Assembly (NCBI RefSeq): GCF_028606985.1
Contig: NZ_CP117416.1
Location: 3,820,001-3,884,000, forward strand
Length of the DNA: 64,000 nucleotides
From: Paenibacillus kyungheensis
GTDB lineage: Bacteria > Bacillota > Bacilli > Paenibacillales > Paenibacillaceae
Reading direction: 5' to 3'
Each line of letters starts with the position of its first letter. Position 1 is the stretch's first letter. Shown here piece after piece: positions 1-7,014 of this stretch. The position numbers were made by a program, and so were the translations under genes. The notes beneath the pieces were generated by a model that was not told where the DNA came from, made no database searches, and worked only from the letters and a program-made list of their open reading frames with translations.

Positions 1-99
1 AGATTCCACAATAAAATTTTATAAACGAAGTTCTACGATTAACCGATATAAGAAAGGAAGTTATTTATTTTGGGATTAGAGAGGAATAGGAGAAGTATT

Positions 100-1110
100 A
101 TGAGAAAAAAAACATTTCTGTCTGGATTTACAGCTTTGATCGCAATCATGCTTTTATTAAGTGCTTGCTCTTCTCAGCAAGCGACCACAGAAGCAGCAAC
201 AGCGACTACCAAAACTAAAGTAGGTATCGTGCTATCAGATATTGGGTTAGGTGACCAATCTTATAGTGATGCGGCTTTTCGTGGGTTGATCAAAGCGCGA
301 AATGAAGAAAGTATTATATTTGATTATAAAGAAATTTCTCAGACCAAAACGTATGATGAAGCTTTTAACCAATTAACGAAAGAAGATAACGATGTTATTA
401 TCGGACTTGGTTACATCATGAAAGACAGCTTAGAAAAAGCGGCTAAAGCTAATCCCAACAAACAATTTATTATCGTGGACGAAACATCAGAATTGCCTAA
501 CGTGGCATCGATTACTTTTAAAGAAGAAGAAGGTAGTTTTTTGGCAGGTGCTGTAGCTGCTATGGCAAGTACATCGAACCGTATTGGCTTTATCGGTGGG
601 GTTGAATCCCCGTTGTTACACAAATTCCAATCTGGATTTGAACAAGGAGCGCGCTCTATCGATCCTAATGTTTCTTTTATTACGAATTATACAGGTGATT
701 TTGGTAATCCAGCTGTGGGTTCCAAAGCAGCTAAAGATATGATTGAGAACGACAATGTCGATGTCATTTATACAGTTGCTGGCTTGACTGGAGTCGGTGC
801 GTTACAAGAAGCCCAGACTCAAGGTAAATACGCAATTGGTGTAGATAGTGATCAATTTTTTGTCGCTGAAAAAGCAGTGCTGACTTCGATGATCAAAAAT
901 GTCGATGTTGCTCTTTATAGCGCATTACAATCGTTTGCCAAAAACAATCACACTTTTAAAGATAAAGATATGGTATTTGGTCTAACCGATGATGGTGTAG
1001 GCTTAACCGATATTCATGTCATTCAATTAACCGCCGAACAACAAAAACAATTAGAAGACTTGAAGAAAAAATTAATTTCAGGCGAAATCAAAATCGATTT
1101 AACTTCTTAA
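100..1110 (+). CDS. BMP-family substrate-binding lipoprotein
   Basis: A predicted surface lipoprotein of the BMP/PnrA ligand-binding family, which includes nucleoside-binding lipoproteins and the Bacillus competence regulator Med. A basic N-terminus, a hydrophobic core and the lipobox LLSAC place the lipidated cysteine near residue 23. A low-complexity Ala/Thr linker follows, then TKVGIVLSDIGLGDQSYSD, typical of the family's first beta-alpha unit. I take ATG at 100 rather than the in-frame TTG at 70, because AGGAGA sits six bases before it. No permease or ATPase gene is adjacent; the next gene is a chemoreceptor 52 bases downstream on the same strand. This suggests a sensory or orphan binding role. 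The ligand cannot be read from the sequence. Confidence 0.85.
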   Translation: MRKKTFLSGFTALIAIMLLLSACSSQQATTEAATATTKTKVGIVLSDIGLGDQSYSDAAFRGLIKARNEESIIFDYKEISQTKTYDEAFNQLTKEDNDVIIGLGYIMKDSLEKAAKANPNKQFIIVDETSELPNVASITFKEEEGSFLAGAVAAMASTSNRIGFIGGVESPLLHKFQSGFEQGARSIDPNVSFITNYTGDFGNPAVGSKAAKDMIENDNVDVIYTVAGLTGVGALQEAQTQGKYAIGVDSDQFFVAEKAVLTSMIKNVDVALYSALQSFAKNNHTFKDKDMVFGLTDDGVGLTDIHVIQLTAEQQKQLEDLKKKLISGEIKIDLTS

Positions 1111-1162
1111 TTAATGAGTACATTATAGCTCCTTAATTTCAAGTAACTACGTGGAGGAACTT

Positions 1163-2923
1163 ATGAAAATACAAGGTAAATTAGTATTAAATGCGATGAT
1201 TTCGCTAATTGCTTCCTTAATTCTTGTCGCATATATCATTTTCCAATTACTCAATATCAATTCACAAAATAATAATCTTGTACCCGCGATGCTAAATGTT
1301 AAACAGCTAGACGGCAATATGGTACAGACCGGGCAAGCTTTGGCTAACTTCTCCTTTACGATGTCAGCTAGTAACAAATCGATTGTAAATACACAGTTGA
1401 ATCAAACACAAGCTACTATTGATACATTATCAAATGGCATGTTACAGACACCAGAAGAGCAAAAGCGTCTGTCCGCAATCGTAACGAAATTCAAAGAATT
1501 AAGCGACGCTTCTCAACAAGCATTAACAAATAATGATAGTGCAGAAGCGAAACGTCAAAGTATTCGTATTGAAGGTGTTCAAAATGATATTTATATTTTG
1601 AATGAAATTACGCAAGCACGTTATAACGAATACACGAAAGATTTGACCAACAGTATTGATCTAACCTGGCAAATCGCTTTGATTGGTGCGATCTTCTTAT
1701 TAATTGCTGTCGGTGTATTCAATACATGGACTGCTCGCAAATTCGCACGCCGTACTCAACAAATGAATATTGCAGCACAACGAATTGCAGATGGAGATCT
1801 TACAATCAAATTAGCAGAGACTAAAGGTAAAGACGAGCTCGATGATCTGAATCGTTCTTTCCATATTATGATTGATAACTTGCGTAGTATCGTGACTTCA
1901 ATTGATCAAGCAGGAGTTCGCGTAGACAATATGGCTCAAGATATTGACCGCAGTAACGATGTGATGCAAGAAATTGTGAATCAAGTTGCTACTTCTACTG
2001 AAGAGCTAGCTATCGGTAGTCAGAAGATTGCGGAAGATCTTAGCACAACTGTTATGGTTGTCGATGATATGCAACAGAAATTTTCATCTAATCTAGAGAC
2101 TACTACTGAATCAGCAGCCTACAGCGAAGAAGCGATCCAAGCGATTCAACAAGGTAGTCTAGTGATGAAGCAACAATTACAACTCGTTGCTAACAATCGT
2201 TCTGCGATGGCTGAAGTGGAGAAAACAGTCACTGAACTCGAAAAAAATGCAGAACAAATTACAGATATGACCAAGTTAGTCTCTGAAATTGCTTCGCAAA
2301 CAAACTTGCTTTCTCTCAATGCTTCGATTGAAGCGGCTCGTGCAGGTGAAGCAGGTAAAGGATTTGCTGTAGTTGCAGATGAAGTGAAAAAGTTAGCTTC
2401 TCAATCTGTCACAGCTGTACAACAAATCTTCGCTGCTGTGGATAGTATTACTATTGCTATGAACAAAGTAAAATCTTCTGTCGCTCAAAGTATTGATCTG
2501 TTCCAGGAGCAAGAACAAGCTACCAGTTCTACTGATGCTTCATTCGCTGCGATCAGCCAAAAAGTAGGACAGATTGCTGAGCATGTAAGTAAACTCGCTA
2601 CAGATATGAAAGTCTCTCAAGATATGAGTAATCAAGTGCATCAAGCGATAGAAAATATCAGTGCAATCACTGAACAATCTGCTGCAGGTAGTGAAGAGAT
2701 TACTGCTTCTACTGTTGAACAACAACGTTCGTTCTTGGAATCCAGTGAAAAAGTGAAAATGCTTCGTCAGATTCGTGAAGAGATGCAACATGAACTGAAT
2801 CGTTTTCAAATTGATATGAGTGCTGATGAATCGGCTAATACTGAGGCATCAAATAATGTTGAACCTATCATTCAACCTTCACCAACCGATTCTACTACGC
2901 ATAATGAGAAAACTTCTGCTTAA
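1163..2923 (+). CDS. Methyl-accepting chemotaxis protein
   Basis: A transmembrane chemoreceptor that would signal to CheA/CheW. It has a membrane segment at about residues 10-32, an extracellular four-helix-type region to about 165, a second membrane segment (about 168-190) and a HAMP domain to about 245. A long coiled-coil signalling domain follows, whose hairpin tip contains [22 protein letters not shown] 1163 is preceded by GGAGG at a good distance; an in-frame GTG at 1151 overlaps that site and is rejected. The preceding gene is a BMP-type binding lipoprotein, so the pair may form a ligand-relay sensor, which is an inference. The tail is acidic and Ser/Thr-rich and has no obvious docking pentapeptide. 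Confidence 0.93.
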   Translation: MKIQGKLVLNAMISLIASLILVAYIIFQLLNINSQNNNLVPAMLNVKQLDGNMVQTGQALANFSFTMSASNKSIVNTQLNQTQATIDTLSNGMLQTPEEQKRLSAIVTKFKELSDASQQALTNNDSAEAKRQSIRIEGVQNDIYILNEITQARYNEYTKDLTNSIDLTWQIALIGAIFLLIAVGVFNTWTARKFARRTQQMNIAAQRIADGDLTIKLAETKGKDELDDLNRSFHIMIDNLRSIVTSIDQAGVRVDNMAQDIDRSNDVMQEIVNQVATSTEELAIGSQKIAEDLSTTVMVVDDMQQKFSSNLETTTESAAYSEEAIQAIQQGSLVMKQQLQLVANNRSAMAEVEKTVTELEKNAEQITDMTKLVSEIASQTNLLSLNASIEAARAGEAGKGFAVVADEVKKLASQSVTAVQQIFAAVDSITIAMNKVKSSVAQSIDLFQEQEQATSSTDASFAAISQKVGQIAEHVSKLATDMKVSQDMSNQVHQAIENISAITEQSAAGSEEITASTVEQQRSFLESSEKVKMLRQIREEMQHELNRFQIDMSADESANTEASNNVEPIIQPSPTDSTTHNEKTSA

Positions 2924-2969
2924 TCAGTAGCAGATCGTATACTATGCTATCAGGTAATACATTCACATC

Positions 2970-3014
2970 AAAAAAGAAGCATGACCGTATACACGCGGTT
3001 CTGCTTCTTTTTTC
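2970..3014. terminator. Bidirectional terminator between the chemoreceptor and the formate channel gene
   Basis: AAAAAGAAGCA and TGCTTCTTTTT arms, extended by GACCG/CGGTT pairing, form a long stem flanked by A and T runs. It lies between converging genes and can serve both. Confidence 0.85.
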
Positions 3015-3032
3015 GATGTATAACATACAATA

Positions 3033-3890
3033 TTAATGTTTGATATGAACAGTCGATCCGCTTAATCCTTGCTCATGATAGTTGTTCGTATCGCTGACTG
3101 CTTCAGGAGACATACTAGCTTCTGTTGTATATCGATACGCTCCGAAATATGCCAACGCGACAAAGATAGCTCCCCCTACTAGATTTCCCAAAAAGACAGG
3201 CACAAAATTTTCTACATATTGTGTCCATGTAATATCCGAACCTGCAAAAATAGCAGCTGGAATCACAAACATATTAGCAATAACGTGCTGAAATCCGATA
3301 GCAACGAACGCCATAATGGGGAACCAGATCCCTACAAATTTACCGACTGAATCTTTGCTACCATAAGCGAGCCACACTGCCAAACAGACCAACCAGTTAC
3401 AACCAATCGCCGATACAAAAGCTTCACCAAAACCTTCGTTCACTTTGGCATGAGCAATAGCGAGTGTTTTTGCTAAAAAATCGCCTTCTGTTAATCCAAC
3501 CACATGTCCAAAAAAGTAAGCAACAGCAATAGCACCGATAAAATTAGACAGCAATACCAGTACCCAATTTACCACTACTTGAGATAACGTAATTTTTTTG
3601 GCAAACCATGACATCGCCATAACCATCATATTCCCTGTTAATAGCTCTGCCCCTGCAAGAATCGTTAACATAAGACCGACAGGAAACACCGCTGCTCCAA
3701 AAAATCCAGCGATCGAACCTAATTCTTTAGGCGCTGTCCCGATCACACGTATATCTGCCAAAAATCCAAGCGAAATAAAAGCGCCTCCAAGAAAACCTAA
3801 AATAAGTACTGTCCAGAACGGTAATTTTGATTTTTTGAGACCATTTTCAGCGGTGATATTCATAATTTCTTGCGGGGTGTAAAAAGACAT
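3033..3890 (-). CDS. Formate/nitrite transporter (FNT) family channel
   Basis: A pentameric FocA/NirC-type channel for formate or a similar small anion. About six hydrophobic segments are visible, with FNT landmarks such as LLTGNMMVMAMSW and VAIGFQHVIANMFVIP. ATG 3890 has GGAGGG just upstream, and the 16 extra in-frame residues before it are rejected. The neighbouring genes (moaA, fdhD, a DUF2294 gene, formate dehydrogenase) match Bacillus yrhDEFG, where yrhG encodes the same family. Formate is therefore the likely substrate, though nitrite is not excluded. The gene has its own predicted promoter, a leader of about 245 bases, and a terminator separating it from moaA. Confidence 0.92.
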   Translation of the reverse strand: MSFYTPQEIMNITAENGLKKSKLPFWTVLILGFLGGAFISLGFLADIRVIGTAPKELGSIAGFFGAAVFPVGLMLTILAGAELLTGNMMVMAMSWFAKKITLSQVVVNWVLVLLSNFIGAIAVAYFFGHVVGLTEGDFLAKTLAIAHAKVNEGFGEAFVSAIGCNWLVCLAVWLAYGSKDSVGKFVGIWFPIMAFVAIGFQHVIANMFVIPAAIFAGSDITWTQYVENFVPVFLGNLVGGAIFVALAYFGAYRYTTEASMSPEAVSDTNNYHEQGLSGSTVHIKH

Positions 3891-4142
3891 TGTAAACCCT
3901 CCATGTTCATCGTGGTTGTTACTCATTGTTGGTATCATCAGTTCAAAAACGCCAAAAAACCACCATTAACAATGCCCTAATATTCCTCTTATATATTCTA
4001 AGCATCAAGAGGTCTAGAGAATAATTAATGCTGGTTAATGCCCTTACAGACTCCTATAAGGATATCAATCAACGGTCGATTCAGGTTTAAAGCAAAAACA
4101 TCACATGAGTCTGCTTCAAACACATATTGCTACTGCTCATTA

Positions 4143-4182
4143 AGATTAATCTCGCCTTAGAAATTTGTCAATACTGTGACAA
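4143..4182 (-). promoter_or_regulatory. Predicted sigma-A promoter of the formate channel gene, with overlapping operator palindrome
   Basis: On the minus strand TTGACA, a 17-base spacer and TAATCT form a near-consensus promoter. The -35 box is part of a perfect palindrome TTGTCA-N6-TGACAA at 4165-4182, the size and spacing of a Crp/Fnr-type or similar dimeric regulator site. The regulator is unknown. The leader down to the start codon, about 245 bases, holds repeated GGCATTAA-like motifs, and I recognise no known riboswitch in it. Confidence 0.6.
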
Positions 4183-4218
4183 CTAAAATTTTGCAATATA
4201 CAATTCTGCTACATTTTG

Positions 4219-4250
4219 AAATAAAAAAATAGAAGGGTTGCCCCTTCTAT
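4219..4250 (-). terminator. Terminator of the DUF2294-fdhD-moaA operon
   Basis: On the minus strand ATAGAAGG-GGCAAC-CCTTCTAT is followed by a T run. The left arm overlaps the moaA stop codon, so the last codons of moaA form part of the hairpin. Confidence 0.85.
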
Positions 4251-5260
4251 CCTCCAATATGCGACATTTCTACTTTATGACCATTCGGATCATTTTTGTC
4301 AGACGCTAATCCTCGTTCTAACGAATACTGGTCTTTACGATTGGTCCATACCGCTTGTATATAATCGGCAATCTGTTCATCACTACGATCTGAACGCAGC
4401 CACTCTCTTAAATCATGACCTTTTGTAGCAAATAGACAGGTATATAATTTGCCTTCTGCTGACAATCGTGCTCGTGTGCAAGAAGAGCAGAAAGCTTCCG
4501 TTACTGAAGAAATAAAGCCTACTTCTCCGATACCATCTGCAAATTGATAACGTGTAGCAACTTCGCCATCATAATTCGGTGCGATCGGTTGAAGTGGGAA
4601 ATGTTCTCCGATCCGATCCAGTAATTCTTGCTTGCTGACTACATGCTGACGATTCCAGCCATTGCTATTGCCTACGTCCATATATTCAACCATTCGCAGA
4701 ATATGACCTTTTTGCCGGAAATAATCGACCATCGGGACAACAGCATTTTCATTGAATCCTTTTTGTACGACCATATTCACTTTGACTTGAAGTCCCGCTT
4801 CTGCCGCCGCATCAATCCCATCAAGCACAGGCTGAACACGACTTCGACCGCCATTCATCTGTAAAAACATATCGTCTTCCAGACTGTCCAGACTCACAGT
4901 GACACGATGAAGCCCCGCTTGTCGCAGACTTACAGCCATACGAGATAACAGACTGCCATTGGTCGTTAGCGAGATATCTTCTGCATCCAATCGAGATAGA
5001 CGCTCTATAATATTAGGCAAGTCTTTACGCAGTAAAGGTTCTCCGCCGGTAATTCGTAATTTTTTGGCTCCTAGTGATACAAATATTTTAGCAATTCTAC
5101 CGATCTCTTCCTCTGTCAGTACGCTTTCTTTAGGTAAAAAAGAATAATCCTTACCAAAAATTTCTTCTGGCATACAATATCGACAACGGAAGTTACAGCG
5201 GTCTGTGACAGAGATGCGTAAGTCTCTTAATATACGATTATGCTGATCTTTTGAAGTCAT
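4247..5260 (-). CDS. moaA: GTP 3',8-cyclase (molybdenum cofactor biosynthesis protein MoaA)
   Basis: A radical SAM enzyme that converts GTP to 3',8-cyclo-GTP, the first step of molybdopterin synthesis. The N-terminal CNFRCRYC (Cys 22, 26, 29) binds the SAM cluster. The C-terminal CSSCTRARLSAEGKLYTC holds the substrate-side cluster ligands, and the protein ends in the conserved Gly-Gly. ATG 5260 has GGAGAGG upstream; seven further in-frame residues are rejected. It follows fdhD by 73 bases and ends in its own terminator. It presumably supplies cofactor for the divergent formate dehydrogenase. Confidence 0.96.
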   Translation of the reverse strand: MTSKDQHNRILRDLRISVTDRCNFRCRYCMPEEIFGKDYSFLPKESVLTEEEIGRIAKIFVSLGAKKLRITGGEPLLRKDLPNIIERLSRLDAEDISLTTNGSLLSRMAVSLRQAGLHRVTVSLDSLEDDMFLQMNGGRSRVQPVLDGIDAAAEAGLQVKVNMVVQKGFNENAVVPMVDYFRQKGHILRMVEYMDVGNSNGWNRQHVVSKQELLDRIGEHFPLQPIAPNYDGEVATRYQFADGIGEVGFISSVTEAFCSSCTRARLSAEGKLYTCLFATKGHDLREWLRSDRSDEQIADYIQAVWTNRKDQYSLERGLASDKNDPNGHKVEMSHIGG

Positions 5261-5333
5261 AGACACCTCTCCATTCCTCACTTATACCGTGTTGCAACGA
5301 CTTCGAACTGTATATTTATTTTTCGGTTTCCTA

Positions 5334-6170
5334 CTAGAGTATCATAGAATCCGGTGCTATGTCCTGACATTCCAAAATTCTTTGTGAATGTGTATATACA
5401 TTGCAAGAATCTCCGCGAATAAATCCAACTGTGGTTATACCCAAATGATCGGCTAACTCTAACGCTAGCCCTGTAGGAGCAGATTTGGACAAAATCACTT
5501 CACAGCCAATCTTAGATACTTTCGTCAAAATCTCGGAAGACATCCTTCCGCTAAATACAATAATTTTACCTTCTAGACTTAGATTCTGCTTTAAGCACCA
5601 GCCATAAATTTTGTCCAAAGCATTATGACGACCAATATCACTTCTTGCTACAATAATCCCATCAGGATCACACAAAGCAGCGGTATGCACACCACCGGTA
5701 TGCTGAAATAATTCTCCACTGTGTTGCACTTCATCCATCAGCCGAAAACAATCTTCAAACGACAACGTAACATTTACTGTATCCATTACTTTGGCTGTAC
5801 GAGCATCGTTAAAAAAAACAAATCCTTGCCGGCTTGTTCCGCAACATGAAGTGATATAACGCTTCGTAAACAATTGACGGTGCTGAGGTTTCCAGCGATC
5901 TGTGCGTACATGGACAAAACCTTCTTCTGGCTGTACCCACAGTTCTTGAATATCGTCATATTGTTTAATGACCCCTTCAGAAGCTAAAAATCCTACCGTC
6001 ATATCTTCAATATATTCAGGCGTACAGACTAACGTAACAAATTCTTCGCCGTTTACTTTGACTGTAATCGGTTGTTCACGAACAACCTGATCTGTGGTCG
6101 TGCTGACTTGTCCGCGCCGATAACGCACAATCGTACGGTCTTGTTGCAATTCTTGATCCATCTGCCTCAT
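5334..6170 (-). CDS. fdhD: Formate dehydrogenase accessory sulfurtransferase FdhD
   Basis: FdhD passes sulfur from a cysteine desulfurase to the molybdenum cofactor of formate dehydrogenase, without which the enzyme is inactive. The family core is clear: EDMTVGFLASEGVI, the cysteine site TSCCGTSR, HTGGVHTAAL, RSDIGRHNALDKIYG and SGRMSSEI. The mobile-loop cysteines read S-C-C-G rather than the CxxC described for the E. coli protein. The ATG overlaps the stop of the upstream DUF2294 gene by four bases (ATGA), so the two are probably translationally coupled. ATG 6161 is an alternative start. Confidence 0.95.
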   Translation of the reverse strand: MRQMDQELQQDRTIVRYRRGQVSTTTDQVVREQPITVKVNGEEFVTLVCTPEYIEDMTVGFLASEGVIKQYDDIQELWVQPEEGFVHVRTDRWKPQHRQLFTKRYITSCCGTSRQGFVFFNDARTAKVMDTVNVTLSFEDCFRLMDEVQHSGELFQHTGGVHTAALCDPDGIIVARSDIGRHNALDKIYGWCLKQNLSLEGKIIVFSGRMSSEILTKVSKIGCEVILSKSAPTGLALELADHLGITTVGFIRGDSCNVYTHSQRILECQDIAPDSMIL

Positions 6171-6514
6171 CCTTGCTCAATATTTTTTTCAAAAACGAAT
6201 ACAGAGATGGCAAAATCATCTTCCACCTTAATATCGGTAAACAAATGCTGTAGTTTAGAACCGCATAATTCTTCCATCCCATCTGGAACATGCTGATCAT
6301 ATAGACCTTGAACCATCTGTGTACGTGCACGGTGTACCATTTCTTTGCCTTCAGGAGTAAGAGCAATAAATTTTTCGGTAGGTGTAAAATTCCCCCACAT
6401 TTTAGTAATTGCCATATTATCAACAAAGGTCGTATGAATCCGTTCAGGGCCTTTGCCAAATGTATCTTTACGTACTTTACGTACAATTTCATTGAAAGTT
6501 GTTTCTTTTTTCAT
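6167..6514 (-). CDS. DUF2294 family protein (YrhF-like)
   Basis: A 115-residue protein of the DUF2294 family, recognised from IVRKVRKDTFGKGPERI, TFVDNMAI and ALTPEGKEMVHRAR, followed by a C-terminal strand ending FAISVFVFEK. Its function is not known. Bacillus yrhF, of the same family and size, also sits in a formate dehydrogenase cluster, so a role in formate metabolism or its regulation is inferred. ATG 6514 has AGGAGG seven bases upstream. It is first in the leftward operon and overlaps fdhD by four bases. Confidence 0.85.
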   Translation of the reverse strand: MKKETTFNEIVRKVRKDTFGKGPERIHTTFVDNMAITKMWGNFTPTEKFIALTPEGKEMVHRARTQMVQGLYDQHVPDGMEELCGSKLQHLFTDIKVEDDFAISVFVFEKNIEQG

Positions 6515-6542
6515 CAATAATCCTCCTTGCTCTGATGTTTTG

Positions 6543-6570
6543 ATCATACACCTCATTTTGTAGATTTCAA
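6543..6570 (-). promoter_or_regulatory. Predicted promoter of the DUF2294-fdhD-moaA operon
   Basis: On the minus strand TTGAAA, 16 bases, TATGAT. It lies about 30 bases upstream of the DUF2294 gene's ribosome binding site and back to back with a rightward promoter 35 bases away. Confidence 0.55.
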
Positions 6571-6604
6571 CTATTCCAAGCTAGCATATCATGTTAATTG
6601 TGTC

Positions 6605-6632
6605 TTGAAATTTCACAAAAGAAGAGTATAAT
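6605..6632 (+). promoter_or_regulatory. Predicted rightward promoter of the formate dehydrogenase leader
   Basis: TTGAAA, 16 bases, TATAAT. The -35 box is part of the small palindrome TGAAATTTCA. Transcription would begin near 6640, some 375 bases before the formate dehydrogenase start codon, and would run into a strong terminator hairpin about 60 bases later. Confidence 0.6.
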
Positions 6633-6639
6633 TTAGAGT

Positions 6640-6760
6640 ATTCACATTTTCGTCATAATATAAGGGGATTGGTCAGTTAGTATGTCATTGCTAAACGATT
6701 ACTCCACTTTAAAAGTGCTACCTGAAAAGAGGTAGTGATTTTAAGGTGGAGTTTTTTTAT
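6640..6760 (+). ncRNA. Short leader RNA ending in a strong intrinsic terminator (candidate attenuator or small RNA)
   Basis: The predicted transcript starts near 6640. At 6701-6752 it enters a hairpin built from ACTCCAC..CTACCT and AGGTAG..GTGGAGT with a six-base loop GAAAAG, followed by seven T residues. This is a textbook terminator with no annotated gene before it. It could be a stand-alone RNA of about 120 nucleotides or a transcription attenuator for formate dehydrogenase downstream. I do not recognise a known riboswitch class, and the molybdenum-cofactor motif was looked for and not seen. Confidence 0.5.
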
Positions 6761-7014
6761 GCTCTTTTTTCTATACCCTTTATATGTATCTAATAGATAA
6801 TAATACATATAAAAGAAATAAAAGTATAAATATTATACTACAATTATCCGTTATCCATTATATTATGCGCTAATGCTGGCGATATTTTGTAAAACCCTAG
6901 AAGTAAGATATCGGGTTGCACCACGATCATTTTTGATTTCACTAGAAGAAGCCGCATTTATAGTGCCAAATGCTTACATCTAGAAATACAACTGTTAAAT
7001 AAAGGGGTATCTGC
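6761..7014 (+). other. AT-rich region before formate dehydrogenase, with a diverged copy of the TGCCAAATGCTTA repeat
   Basis: An AT-rich palindrome (TATATGTAT / ATACATATA, 6781-6811) comes first. A diverged single copy of the 75-base repeat found at the end of deoC follows at about 6901-6978, recognisable from GTAAGATAT, CTAGAAGAAG, GCATTTATAGTGCC and CCAAATGCTTA in the same order. No coding region is visible. Confidence 0.5.

Noticed and set aside
6682-6735. 17-codon leader-peptide frame in the formate dehydrogenase leader
   Set aside because: The nearest GGGG is too far from the ATG, and the frame runs through the terminator stem without any repeated regulatory codons.
6515-7014. Molybdenum-cofactor riboswitch upstream of formate dehydrogenase
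   Set aside because: The characteristic conserved stems were not recognised; only the terminator hairpin is clear.
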